Below are positions 1-7,268 of a stretch of DNA of 20,041 bases, in pieces. A program made the position numbers and the translations under genes. Position 1 is the first letter of the stretch; each line of letters begins with the position of its first letter. Source of the DNA: an uncultured Verrucomicrobiota bacterium (GTDB taxonomy: Bacteria; Verrucomicrobiota; Kiritimatiellia; RFP12; UBA1067); the NCBI GenBank assembly GCA_946615875.1, contig CAMOIK010000010.1, positions 1 through 20,041 on the forward strand, written 5' to 3'. The notes under the pieces were generated by a model. The model was not told the DNA's origin, did not search any database, and saw only the letters and a list, made by a program, of their open reading frames with translations.

Positions 1-144
1 GGCAAATTTGGAAAATCGAGAAAACAAAGGCCTCCCTTCGTCAAATACCGTTCAATAGCACAATGGAGGCTTGAACATGACACGAGGAGCGACAAATTGA
101 CACATCGGGATGGAAAGGCGCGCGGCGAAACGATTGGCATCGCT

Positions 145-188
145 TGGCGAAGTCATAGGTATCACCTGGCAAAGTCATAGGTATCACT
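145..188. repeat. Two-copy 22-bp tandem repeat (TGGCRAAGTCATAGGTATCAC core)
   Basis: Two adjacent 22-bp units share the core AAGTCATAGGTATCAC exactly and differ only near the unit boundary (TTGGCG versus CTGGCA). The bases after the second copy (TTCGCC) partly resume the unit. The repeat lies between an AT-rich edge and the 3' end of the transporter gene. Repeated sub-terminal motifs of this sort occur at the ends of some insertion sequences and also as protein-binding sites. Nothing visible decides between these. Confidence 0.75.
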
Positions 189-315
189 TCGCCGCGCCTC
201 CCAGACCCCCTGCCAGCCGCTTCTTGATTAAGGAATAAAGGGACACGGGGCGGTCAATTGAATTTTCCTGCGGCGGAAACCGCTTTCGGCCTATCCTCGA
301 GCCGTCGTCTGCCTG

Positions 316-335
316 GCACGGTTTTTGCCCCGTGC
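316..335 (-). terminator. Possible weak hairpin after the transporter gene
   Basis: A 6-bp inverted repeat (GCACGG/CCGTGC) with an 8-nt loop lies about 6 bases beyond the stop codon of the minus-strand transporter gene. On the transcript it would form a small hairpin. No U-tract follows it, so it is at best a poor intrinsic terminator or an RNA-stabilising 3' stem. Confidence 0.25.
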
Positions 336-341
336 GCAAGG

Positions 342-1688
342 TCACAGGGCGTTCTCTTCCTGCCGGGAACGGCTCGTCTGGGTCGCCGCCGCGCTCCGCT
401 TCCCGCCGGCGGCGACCACGCACAGGACGGAAAGCAGCGCCATGCCTATCCAGAAAACGGCGAGATAGTCGAGCGTCCATCCATTCGCGAAGGTGTGGCC
501 TGCGAGGGAAGCGGAGCCGTCTGCGGCGCGCCTGACTAGATGTCCGGATACGACGCTTTGCAGCCCTGCGCCGATGTAGTTGCCCATGCCCGCGATGCCC
601 AGCGCCGCGCCGGCCGCGCACTTGGGCACGTAATCGACCGCCATCAGTCCGCCGACGAAAGTCAGCAATATGCCCACGGCAAAGCCGAAGCACACCATCG
701 CCGTCACGTCCAGCCACGCATGGCGGCCCGGCACGAGCATGAAGAGCGCGAGCGCCACGACATTGAGGATGCCCGCCGATACGGCCAGCTCTTTGCGGCT
801 GGACTTGAAGAAACGGTCGGATATGACGCCCGAGAGCGCCGAAGAGACGGCGCCGACGATCGAGTTGATGGACACGACGGTGGCCGCGCCCGCCTCCGTG
901 TAGCCCTTCTTCACCTGCAGAAAGAACATCCCCCAGTCGATTATCGCGTAGCGGCTGGCGGCGAAGAAGCCGCCAGCCAGCGCGACCAGCCAGACAGCAC
1001 GGGAGGCGAGCGCGATGCGCTGGCCGCCGGATGTATCGACCTTCGCCTCTTCGGGCGGCGACGGCACCGGCGGCAGACCTTCCGCCTCCGGCGAAGAGCC
1101 GAAGAAGAAGAACGCCGCCAGGATGCCATTGAGTCCGAAGGCCGCCGCGCCCCAGAAGCAGCTGCGCCACGCCCAGTCGGGACCGAACGCCCTGCCCACG
1201 CCCACCACGATCCCCGCCGAGAGGATGTAGGCCAGCACTTCGCCGAGATTGTTCGAACAGCTCCATATGCCGTAATAGGTCCCGCGCCGCTCCTTCGGCC
1301 ACCAACGCGACAGCGCCACCACGCAGCACGGCGCGCCGCTCGCCTGCGCAAAGCCGTTCACGAACCAGACGACCGCGAGCATCATGGCCGGCAGGTGGAA
1401 GCCAACGAGGAAGTTGGCCAGGGCAGAGACGAACAACCCCAGCATGATGTATTTCTTCACGTTCACGCGGTCGGCGATGAAGCCGCTGACCACCTTGCCT
1501 ATGGCATAGGCGAAGAGCATCGCCGAACCGACGAAGCCGATTTCGGCGGGCGTGTAGGCGCCCTGCTCGATCATCCCCTTCTTCGACGCGGAGAACGCCA
1601 GCCGGCACACGTAGAATATCGCATAGACCAACAGCATCGCCGCCACCTGGCGGAGGCGGGCGAGCGCATATCTCTTTTGAATGTCCAT
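342..1688 (-). CDS. OPA-family organophosphate:phosphate antiporter (GlpT/UhpT-like MFS)
   Basis: This 448-residue inner-membrane transporter has the twelve-helix MFS pattern and the signature of the organophosphate:phosphate antiporter family. Matches to GlpT, from memory, are FYVCRLAF near residue 29, the WWPKERRG loop near 129-136, and SRYAIIDW near 245-252. The two phosphate-binding arginines of GlpT (R45, R269) therefore correspond to R29 and R246. The GlpT substrate-site histidine in its WNCAHNVGG segment is replaced by Asn146 (WSCSNNLG), so the substrate may not be glycerol-3-phosphate itself. The start at 1688 fits the family's short cytoplasmic N-terminus and has only a weak purine-rich site. 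The gene lies 57 bp downstream of the GH123-like gene. The nearby phosphodiesterase gene supports uptake of a phosphorylated product such as glycerol-3-phosphate. The tail after about residue 425 is Ser/Arg-rich and cytoplasmic. Confidence 0.88.
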   Translation of the reverse strand: MDIQKRYALARLRQVAAMLLVYAIFYVCRLAFSASKKGMIEQGAYTPAEIGFVGSAMLFAYAIGKVVSGFIADRVNVKKYIMLGLFVSALANFLVGFHLPAMMLAVVWFVNGFAQASGAPCCVVALSRWWPKERRGTYYGIWSCSNNLGEVLAYILSAGIVVGVGRAFGPDWAWRSCFWGAAAFGLNGILAAFFFFGSSPEAEGLPPVPSPPEEAKVDTSGGQRIALASRAVWLVALAGGFFAASRYAIIDWGMFFLQVKKGYTEAGAATVVSINSIVGAVSSALSGVISDRFFKSSRKELAVSAGILNVVALALFMLVPGRHAWLDVTAMVCFGFAVGILLTFVGGLMAVDYVPKCAAGAALGIAGMGNYIGAGLQSVVSGHLVRRAADGSASLAGHTFANGWTLDYLAVFWIGMALLSVLCVVAAGGKRSAAATQTSRSRQEENAL

Positions 1689-1712
1689 TTACCGTCTCTC
1701 TGGATGTCACGC

Positions 1713-1731
1713 GGAAGCGGTCGGCGCTTCC
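1713..1731 (-). other. Intergenic hairpin between the GH123-like and transporter genes
   Basis: A perfect 7-bp inverted repeat (GGAAGCG/CGCTTCC) with a 5-nt loop lies in the 57-bp gap between the two genes. There is no U-run after it, so it is more likely an mRNA-stability element or partial attenuator that adjusts transporter expression than a full terminator. Function is inferred from position only. Confidence 0.4.
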
Positions 1732-1745
1732 GTCGGAAGGCGTGG

Positions 1746-3260
1746 TCACTGCGCCGCATTGACGACGGACTCTACTTCGCGGCGGAACGCGCCGAAATCG
1801 ACCTTGCCTTTCAACGCGGCGGCGTAGCCGTAGCGGTCGGCGATCGCGGAGGCTTCGGCCTTGGCCGCGCCGCCGAGGATGCGCAGCTTCTCCGCGGCGA
1901 CGATGCCGGCGCGCAGCGCCACGAGCCGAGCGGAAGGTTCGCCGTTCGGATAGACGAGGAACGTATCGCCCGCCTTCCAACTCTTCGTTTTGAAGGAGGC
2001 GTCGGCGTAGGGGTCTTCAGGCCAGGAGTTGGCGGCCCAGCGCAGGAAGCCGTCGAAGCCTGCCATCACGGGATATGCGCCCAGCCAAAAGCCCTCGTCA
2101 TCGCCGCTGAGCATGAAGTTGTTTGGGCGGTCCTCGGTGCAGCACACGTAGATCGTGGTCTTGCAGCCCGCCTTGCGGCGTTCTTCCAGCCCCTTCACGA
2201 AGTCGGGGCTTTTGCCGAGATGTTTCAAGCCCTGGCTGTAGTTGTCGATCTTGATATCGGTGAACGCCGCTGGACTCTTGTTGCCGGCCATAGCGATCTT
2301 CAGCCCAGGGGCCTTGGCGCGAACCAGCGCGGCGATCGCCCTCACGTCCTCAGGACTGCGTTCGTCCATGGCGATGTAGGCGTCGGCAAACCAGCCTTTC
2401 GCCTTGAGGTGTGCGGCGAAATCTACGAGAAACGGACCCCAGTAGCCATCGAACTCCGGCGTGCCCGGCAGGAGCTTCTCGCGCTTCCGCGAGCCGTCGG
2501 CCTCCTGCCAGCTGGCCATGCAGCCCCACGGGCACATGGTGTAGCAGGCGATGTCGGGGCCGAGTCCGCAGGAACGGCCGAAAGCCACGTATTCATCGAA
2601 GAGCGAATAGTCGAAAGCCCACGTGCCGTCCGCCCGTTTCACGCGATCGACCATAGAGTGGTAGCCGTCGTAGCACTGGTGGTTCCAAGGCAGATCGAGG
2701 AGCGTGACGGTGAGGGCCTTGCACCCGCACTCGGCGAGAGTCCGCCATATCGGGCGCATCTTCTCGTAGTGCTCGCGCGAGAACGGCGCAACGCCGAAGT
2801 AGCGCGCCACCGACCACGGATGCTGCCATAGATCGAGGAAGTATTTCCAGTCTTTCGCGGGTGGCAGCACGCGATCCAGCACCGTGACCTCCAGCGGACC
2901 GAACAAACGCCGGCCGGGCATGGCGTCGGAGGCCGCCGCCACCTTGACGACCGTAGCCGCGCCGCCGCCCTCGCCAATCTCCTGCCACACGTCGGGGCGA
3001 GAACGCATATCCACGCCGCCCGGTTTCATCTCGTAGGCCACGTTCCCGTAGCGGCCAGGCACCACCGAAACGCCTTCCTTCACCGCGCCGCGCTGCGCCG
3101 CCATCGCCTCCCCCGCTTCCGCAGGGACGGCGAAGAACGCCGTCTCGCCACGCCACACCGTGACGCCGAACGTCGCCGGACCATTCCAGGACGCACCGGC
3201 ATCCGCCGTCAGAGAGGTCGCCATAATCACCGCGACGCCCCAAAAACCAATTCCCGTCAT
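1746..3260 (-). CDS. GH123/DUF4091-like glycoside hydrolase, exported
   Basis: The predicted protein has 504 residues. It begins with a short hydrophobic stretch (about residues 4-22, ending near TADAGA) that reads as a signal peptide, so it probably acts in the periplasm or outside. The middle resembles the GH123 N-acetyl-beta-galactosaminidase family: the block LDLWQHPWSVARY at about 142-154, the TLLDLPWNHQ segment near 187-195, FDYSLFDEYV near 216-225 and a CYTMCPWG segment near 239-246. The adjacent acid pair needed for substrate-assisted catalysis in GH123 is present as D299-E300 (AYIAMDER). The frame stays open upstream to 3494, but 3260 is chosen because an AGGAGG site lies 9 bp ahead and a promoter lies just beyond. 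GH123 enzymes release GalNAc from glycosphingolipids; the substrate here is not proven. Confidence 0.85.
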   Translation of the reverse strand: MTGIGFWGVAVIMATSLTADAGASWNGPATFGVTVWRGETAFFAVPAEAGEAMAAQRGAVKEGVSVVPGRYGNVAYEMKPGGVDMRSRPDVWQEIGEGGGAATVVKVAAASDAMPGRRLFGPLEVTVLDRVLPPAKDWKYFLDLWQHPWSVARYFGVAPFSREHYEKMRPIWRTLAECGCKALTVTLLDLPWNHQCYDGYHSMVDRVKRADGTWAFDYSLFDEYVAFGRSCGLGPDIACYTMCPWGCMASWQEADGSRKREKLLPGTPEFDGYWGPFLVDFAAHLKAKGWFADAYIAMDERSPEDVRAIAALVRAKAPGLKIAMAGNKSPAAFTDIKIDNYSQGLKHLGKSPDFVKGLEERRKAGCKTTIYVCCTEDRPNNFMLSGDDEGFWLGAYPVMAGFDGFLRWAANSWPEDPYADASFKTKSWKAGDTFLVYPNGEPSARLVALRAGIVAAEKLRILGGAAKAEASAIADRYGYAAALKGKVDFGAFRREVESVVNAAQ

Positions 3261-3265
3261 TTCAG

Positions 3266-3275
3266 AATTCCTCCT
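3266..3275 (-). promoter_or_regulatory. Shine-Dalgarno site deciding the GH123-like start
   Basis: On the minus strand GAAGGAGGAATTCTGAA precedes the ATG at 3260. This is a near-perfect anti-16S match at normal spacing. It supports this start over the upstream in-frame ATG codons (up to 3494), which would lie before the promoter. Confidence 0.8.
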
Positions 3276-3302
3276 TCGCTTCGCAAACAAAGTAATATAC
3301 GT

Positions 3303-3331
3303 ATTGTAGCATATCGCCCCGCGCCTGTCCA
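3303..3331 (-). promoter_or_regulatory. Promoter P1 for the GH123-like/transporter pair
   Basis: On the minus strand there is a -35 element TGGACA (3331-3326), a 17-bp spacer ending in an extended TG motif, and a -10 element TACAAT (3308-3303). Predicted initiation near 3296 gives a leader of about 36 nt that includes the AGGAGG site. The spacing and both hexamers match a housekeeping sigma-70 promoter, and the -10 context matches the other three promoters in this window. Confidence 0.75.
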
Positions 3332-3503
3332 CCGTGGGCTTGCTTTTTTCCGCGTCCGCGCCCTTCCAACCGTTTGCGCCGCCTCGCAACGCAACGATGC
3401 ATGGCCAGGCGGACACAACGTGTTGCGGCGGACGCGACAAGAGCATTGTCCGGCTCCGCACAGCATGCATATTAAGGACGCGCGCGGGGCGCACTGCGGC
3501 AAA
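3332..3503. other. Intergenic stretch between the phosphodiesterase gene and promoter P1
   Basis: These 172 bp separate the end of the long minus-strand gene run from promoter P1. Frames continue open in places but show no protein-like sequence. I see no U-tract terminator, RNA gene or repeat here. Confidence 0.5.
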
Positions 3504-4511
3504 CTAAAAGTTCCTCCGCCCTTTCTGCGTGAGATATACGATTAGCTCCGCCGCGTAGTCGCTTTGTATCATCGTGGCGCCCTGGTCCAGCACCCAGCCC
3601 CAGTTCGCGTCCGCGTCAAGCAGCGCGCGCTCGTCGCTGTGGCCCGCGCAAAGAACATCCCACAATGTATTGACCCAGAGCCGCGGCGTCCCGCGGGCGC
3701 GAAGCACCGCGCCAAATGCGGCGGCGTGTTGCATTCCGTCTGCGCATACCTCGTACATCGAAGAGATGCGCGGCTCCTCGGCGATCCAAAGCGGCAAATC
3801 GTGCGCGGCCTTGTCGTGACCGTTCCAGCAAAACCGGATCACCGGCATATAGAGCAGCTCCCCGCTCTCCACGTATTTCCAGTACGGACCAAAAAAACCG
3901 CGCGCTTCGTCCGGTGAATGTCTTGACTTGACCAAGACTTCCTTCAACGCACCTGCGGCGGCGACGGCATCGAGTATTTCGCGGGGATGCGCGTCGAACT
4001 TGTCGATGTTGACGAGTATCCTGCCGCGGGCCAGTTCCAGCGCCTCTTCGAGCGTCAGCACTTCGTAGTCGGTCTGCCTGCCGTCGCGGTCGAGCATCTT
4101 CAGCGTCTTGATCTCGGCGAGCGTATGGTCGCTCACGAGTCCTTTGCCGGTCGTAGTGCGGTCGAGCGATTCGTCGTGGTTGAGGACGAACCTGCCGTCT
4201 TTGGTCATGTGGACGTCCAGTTCCACGATATCCGCGCCCAGGCGTATGGACGAGAGGATCGACCCCTTCGAATTTTCCGGGAAGTTGCGCCAATCGCCGC
4301 GATGCATCGCAACGAACACGTAATCGCGGTCGCCGGAGGCGAGCTTCTCCCTCAACGCCTCGGTGCGCGTGGCGCCCGGCAGCGTCCCCGCCACGAACAC
4401 GACCATCGCCAACAGCCACCTGCGAACTCCCGGCTTGCGCGACGGAGCCTCGTGCCGGACTGCGGACGCGCAACCGTTGCGGCCGTCTCCTGTGTTTGCT
4501 TCTTTCTTCAT
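3504..4511 (-). CDS. Glycerophosphodiester phosphodiesterase, membrane-anchored or exported
   Basis: This 335-residue protein belongs to the GDPD family, which cleaves glycerophosphodiesters to glycerol-3-phosphate plus an alcohol in a metal-dependent reaction. The active-site set is complete: H70-R71 (MHRGDW), E79-N80 (PENS), E97 and D99 within VELDVHM, and H112 in LNHDESLDRTT. Residues 32-47 form one hydrophobic segment after a basic stretch (RKPGVRR), so the protein is exported or anchored in the inner membrane facing the periplasm. The N-terminal 30 residues are long for a signal peptide, and a later start cannot be excluded. It follows the small ATPase gene by 12 bp, so it is probably cotranscribed. 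With the OPA transporter further downstream it resembles the glpQ-glpT arrangement. Confidence 0.9.
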   Translation of the reverse strand: MKKEANTGDGRNGCASAVRHEAPSRKPGVRRWLLAMVVFVAGTLPGATRTEALREKLASGDRDYVFVAMHRGDWRNFPENSKGSILSSIRLGADIVELDVHMTKDGRFVLNHDESLDRTTTGKGLVSDHTLAEIKTLKMLDRDGRQTDYEVLTLEEALELARGRILVNIDKFDAHPREILDAVAAAGALKEVLVKSRHSPDEARGFFGPYWKYVESGELLYMPVIRFCWNGHDKAAHDLPLWIAEEPRISSMYEVCADGMQHAAAFGAVLRARGTPRLWVNTLWDVLCAGHSDERALLDADANWGWVLDQGATMIQSDYAAELIVYLTQKGRRNF

Positions 4512-4523
4512 CCGCGTCTCTTC

Positions 4524-5072
4524 TTAATCAATGGAATGCAAGGCGGACTCCTGGGACTGCAGGAAGTCGCGCGCAAGTGAAAGGCCATCGATGGTCTCCA
4601 GCCCGCCGACGGCGTCAGCCAGTTCGGAGCGGGATATCTCGTATTCCTCCGCGCCCTTGCGATGGCTGAAGACCAGATCGAAATCGCCAGGATAGTTGAA
4701 GAGCATGAGAACGGCCTCGACGAGGTCGCCCATCGGCGGCAGGTCGATATGGGTGGAGGAGAAGGAATATTCGAGCCGCGTGCCGACCCCCTTCTTGGAC
4801 GTGAGCGACACCGCGCCGTCGGTCGATTCGCATATCTGCTTCAATATCGGCAGACCCAGCCCCACGCGGCGCTTGTCGTGCTTGCCGGGCTCGGTGTAGA
4901 AAGGATTGAAGGCGCGCTCGAGCGTCTTCTCGTCCATTCCCTTCCCGTCGTCCTCAATGGTCACGCTTATCTTCCCGCCATCTTCGACAATCGCCAGGCG
5001 GACGTTCCTGGCTCCTGCCTCGATGGAATTCTGCGCCGTATCGGCGATGACGTCTGCTAGCGTTGCGTGCAT
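4524..5072 (-). CDS. Small histidine-kinase-type ATPase (HATPase_c only)
   Basis: This 182-residue protein is essentially a GHKL ATP-binding domain without a phospho-acceptor histidine domain. The N-box is DTAQNSIEAGA (N15), the G1 box is DDGKGMD (41-47), an F-box-like region is AFNPFYTE (54-61), and the G2 box is VGLGLPILKQI (70-80). The C-terminal 70 residues are not recognised. Small ATPases of this type accompany PHP and DRTGG genes in the hydrogenase-linked clusters of Clostridia and Thermotogae, where their role is thought to be regulatory. The start at 5072 has no clear Shine-Dalgarno site, but the family begins just before the N-box, as here. It lies 27 bp after the PHP gene. Partner and substrate are unknown; it may act as an anti-sigma-like or serine/histidine kinase. 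Confidence 0.82.
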   Translation of the reverse strand: MHATLADVIADTAQNSIEAGARNVRLAIVEDGGKISVTIEDDGKGMDEKTLERAFNPFYTEPGKHDKRRVGLGLPILKQICESTDGAVSLTSKKGVGTRLEYSFSSTHIDLPPMGDLVEAVLMLFNYPGDFDLVFSHRKGAEEYEISRSELADAVGGLETIDGLSLARDFLQSQESALHSID

Positions 5073-5099
5073 GAGCGTGTCGTGCGGTCTGTGATGGTG

Positions 5100-5828
5100 T
5101 CAGAAAGAGGTGAGGCGCGGAGAGATGCCGGTGGCGCGGAAGGCGAACGCCTCCTTGAGACCGGCCACGGAAAAGGAAGAAAGGTCGGCCTGCGTCCATA
5201 CGCGGGCGACGTCGTCGAGGTTGTGCGCGTCGGAACTGCGCGTCACGGCGTGGCCGTCCGCCTTGGGCAGCCACACGGCTTCGTCGGCGGTGCGGGAAAG
5301 TTCGACGGCGTCGAACGTCTCCTTGGGGATCCCGCCGAGCTGCGAATAGACGGAGAATGCCGACCGGTCGATGTGCGCGGCGATGTAGAGCCCGCCGAGC
5401 TCGTGCGTCTTTTCCGAGACCTCCTGGATGGTCTTGCGGCATCCCATGGCGAGTATGCGCCACTCCATCTCCACTATGTCGTCGTCCCACGTCACCACGG
5501 GCTGGTCGCCGAACGTGTCGGGGTCGTTCACGCGCTTCGGCATCGCCGCATACACCCAGTCTGTCATGGCCAAGGCCTGTTCGGTCGTGTCGAAGAGCGC
5601 AAGCGTGTGGACTTCCTCCGCCGTGCATACCTCCAGGCCGAAGAGGCATCCGAGGCCCGCGCGCCTGGCGCATTCAGCCACCGCCGGCGTGTTGCGCGCC
5701 GACTGGTGGTCGGTCAGCGCGATGCCGCCCATGCCAGCCGCGACGGCGCGGGCGACGATCTCGGACGGCGACATCTCGAGATTGGCGCACGGCGAGAGGC
5801 AGCTGTGGATGTGGAGGTCGAATTTCAT
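5100..5828 (-). CDS. PHP-domain metal-dependent phosphoesterase
   Basis: This 242-residue protein has the full PHP metal-binding pattern: DLHIHS (H6, H8), LTDH (D40, H41), E66 in GLEV, H74 in EEVHTLALF, H152 in AAHIDRS, and D200/H202 in SSDAH. It is close to the stand-alone TrpH-like PHP proteins that hydrolyse nucleotides or short phosphorylated compounds, though the substrate is not readable from sequence. A GGAGG site 7 bp ahead supports the start at 5828. It sits 12 bp after DRTGG protein 2 and 27 bp before the small ATPase gene, in a run of short gaps that implies one operon. The PHP protein in this setting may remove a phosphorylated signal or act on a phosphorylated partner. That is inference. 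Confidence 0.88.
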   Translation of the reverse strand: MKFDLHIHSCLSPCANLEMSPSEIVARAVAAGMGGIALTDHQSARNTPAVAECARRAGLGCLFGLEVCTAEEVHTLALFDTTEQALAMTDWVYAAMPKRVNDPDTFGDQPVVTWDDDIVEMEWRILAMGCRKTIQEVSEKTHELGGLYIAAHIDRSAFSVYSQLGGIPKETFDAVELSRTADEAVWLPKADGHAVTRSSDAHNLDDVARVWTQADLSSFSVAGLKEAFAFRATGISPRLTSF

Positions 5829-5840
5829 GCGGCCTCCAAG

Positions 5841-6176
5841 CTACTTCTTCGCCGGCGGCAGCGAGGCGAGCGCCAGCGCGACCTCGTATTGCGACAGCGC
5901 CGTGACGACGATGGCGACCTCCTCGCGCTTCGCGCCTTCCGCCATGTCGGGCGGGACCGGGCGGCCGTGGCACAGCACCACAACCCGGCAGCCGACGAGC
6001 GTGCACACCGCAAGCGTGTTCAGATGGTTCTGTATGGTCACGAGGACGCAATCCTCGGCCGCGTGGCCCATCACGTCTGAGAGCAGATCGCCCACATAGA
6101 CGCACTGCGCCTCCTCGTCGCCGACGCCGACGGCCAGCGAGCCGCCCACCTTCTCCGCGATCTCCTTCGCTGTCAC
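5841..6176 (-). CDS. DRTGG-domain protein 2 (GTG start)
   Basis: This is a 111-residue single-domain protein. The start is GTG at 6176, which overlaps the stop of the CBS/ATPase gene as GTGA, so the two are probably translationally coupled. The reading starts VTAKEIAEKVGG and ends LASLPPAKK, matching the length and alternating helix/strand pattern of short DRTGG proteins (VGDLLSDVM near 28-36, TLVGCRVVVLCHGRPV near 59-74, VTALSQYEVALAL near 91-103). It is a diverged paralogue of the gene at 7269-7616. In phosphotransacetylases the DRTGG domain is regulatory; stand-alone copies have no established biochemical role. Cys45, Cys58, Cys63 and Cys69 are notable in so small a protein, but no metal motif is obvious. 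Confidence 0.82.
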   Translation of the reverse strand: MTAKEIAEKVGGSLAVGVGDEEAQCVYVGDLLSDVMGHAAEDCVLVTIQNHLNTLAVCTLVGCRVVVLCHGRPVPPDMAEGAKREEVAIVVTALSQYEVALALASLPPAKK

Positions 6177-7201
6177 GACGCCGCCCCTTCCTGCTGCGGC
6201 GCGGCGGCCTTGGGCAGATCGAAAATGCACTGCACGATCGTGAACCTGCCGACCTCGCTCTCGATCTCGAACTTGTCGGAGACGCGCTTGGAGTTTGAAA
6301 GCCCCATGCCCGCGCCGAACCCCATGGAGCGTATCCAGTCGTTCGCGGTGGACGTGCCGTCGCGGCAGGCCCACTCGATGTCGGGTATGCCGGGGCCGCG
6401 GTCCTTCGCGGTGATGCGCACCGTGTCCTCCGTTATCAGCAGCACCAGCACTCCGCCATGGGAGTGGATGCAGATGTTGATCTCGAGCTCGTAGGCCGCC
6501 ACGGCGACGCGGCGGACTATCGAGCGGTCGATCTTGCGCTCGCGCAGTATGCCCTTGATGGCGTTCGCGGCGTGGCCGGCGCGCGAGAGGTCGTTGTGGA
6601 CCACCGCCCACTCCTTGCGGAAGAAGTTCTCCTTGGTGACGTGCTCGGCCTGCGCGGCCTTCGGCGACGTCTTCATCTCGAGCTTGCGTATCTCCACGGA
6701 AAGCTCGTAGAGCAGCGCCCGCATCACGTCGCGCTGCGATATTATCCCGACCAGCCGGCGGTCGGAGTCCAGCACCGGGAAGCGCCCGTACGTGTAGTTG
6801 TTGAAGTAGCGCAGCGCGAACGAGAGCGGCATGCCCGCCTCCAGCACGACCAGGTTCTTGGCCATGTGGTCTTCGCAAGGCTCGTCCATCCATCCGCCGT
6901 CCAGGCCCGTGATGATGTCGTTGACCGAGACTATGCCGTAGAGGCGGCCGTTCTCACTCACCGGGACGCCGGAGATGCGGTTGTCGCGCAGGAGCTTCTG
7001 CGCATCGCGCATCGTCGCCTTCCGCGATATGGAGATCACCTGGCGCTTCATCACGTCGCGCACCTTGAAGCGCTGCAGGAGCTCCATTATGATTTCGCTG
7101 GAGTCTCCGCCGAGGGCCTTGGCGTCGAGCGGCGTCTTGGCGAGTATCTCGTCGTCGCTCGTTTGCTGGCCCTGAAGTATCACTGGAGTGTATTCGCCCA
7201 T
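6173..7201 (-). CDS. CBS-pair protein fused to an anti-sigma-type (RsbW-like) ATPase
   Basis: The protein has 342 residues from the ATG at 7201. The order is a short N-terminal extension, CBS motif 1 (about 48-98), CBS motif 2 (about 107-163, ending GIISQRDVMRAL), a charged helical linker, then a GHKL ATPase (about 205-325) with N-box YELEINICIHSHGG, G1 DRGPGIPD (267-274) and G2 GFGAGMGLSNSK (294-305). CBS pairs bind adenosine nucleotides or NAD-type ligands; the ATPase resembles serine kinases that control sigma factors. An energy-charge-sensing switch is a reasonable inference. The start at 7201 is preferred because GGAG lies 6 bp ahead; an ATG at 7222 would add seven residues but lacks a good site. 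It lies between two DRTGG genes and overlaps the second by 4 bp. Confidence 0.88.
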   Translation of the reverse strand: MGEYTPVILQGQQTSDDEILAKTPLDAKALGGDSSEIIMELLQRFKVRDVMKRQVISISRKATMRDAQKLLRDNRISGVPVSENGRLYGIVSVNDIITGLDGGWMDEPCEDHMAKNLVVLEAGMPLSFALRYFNNYTYGRFPVLDSDRRLVGIISQRDVMRALLYELSVEIRKLEMKTSPKAAQAEHVTKENFFRKEWAVVHNDLSRAGHAANAIKGILRERKIDRSIVRRVAVAAYELEINICIHSHGGVLVLLITEDTVRITAKDRGPGIPDIEWACRDGTSTANDWIRSMGFGAGMGLSNSKRVSDKFEIESEVGRFTIVQCIFDLPKAAAPQQEGAAS

Positions 7202-7268
7202 CGCCTTCTCCGTGAATGACATTGCCTTGCGCGGACGGCGCGAGCCGCCCGCGTTCGCGCGTCGCCGT

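Larger units (their letters stand above)
1..341. other. Left-edge non-coding stretch, AT-rich at its outer end
   Basis: No gene is supported here. Bases 1-110 are visibly poorer in G+C than the rest of the window, which hints at different origin. Reading frame 1 on the plus strand stays open from the window edge to a TAG at 178-180 (59 codons, rich in Lys and Arg). This could be the tail of an interrupted or mobile-element gene or chance, and I do not recognise the peptide. A 22-bp tandem repeat sits at 145-188. The rest, 190-341, is the 3' flank of the transporter gene and holds only a short hairpin at 316-335. Confidence 0.5.

Noticed and set aside
111..239. Short plus-strand frame of 42 codons through the 22-bp repeat
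   Set aside because: It has no ribosome site, the repeat dictates most of its sequence, and no similarity is recognisable.
184..1980. Long minus-strand frame of 598 codons over the transporter gene
   Set aside because: It is an off-frame shadow of the transporter, Arg-rich without hydrophobic segments or motifs. High-GC codon bias keeps such frames open.
540..2831. Plus-strand frame of 763 codons opposite the transporter and GH123-like genes
   Set aside because: The composition is His/Arg/Ala-rich with no recognisable domain. It runs across two real genes and a promoterless start, so it is an antisense shadow.
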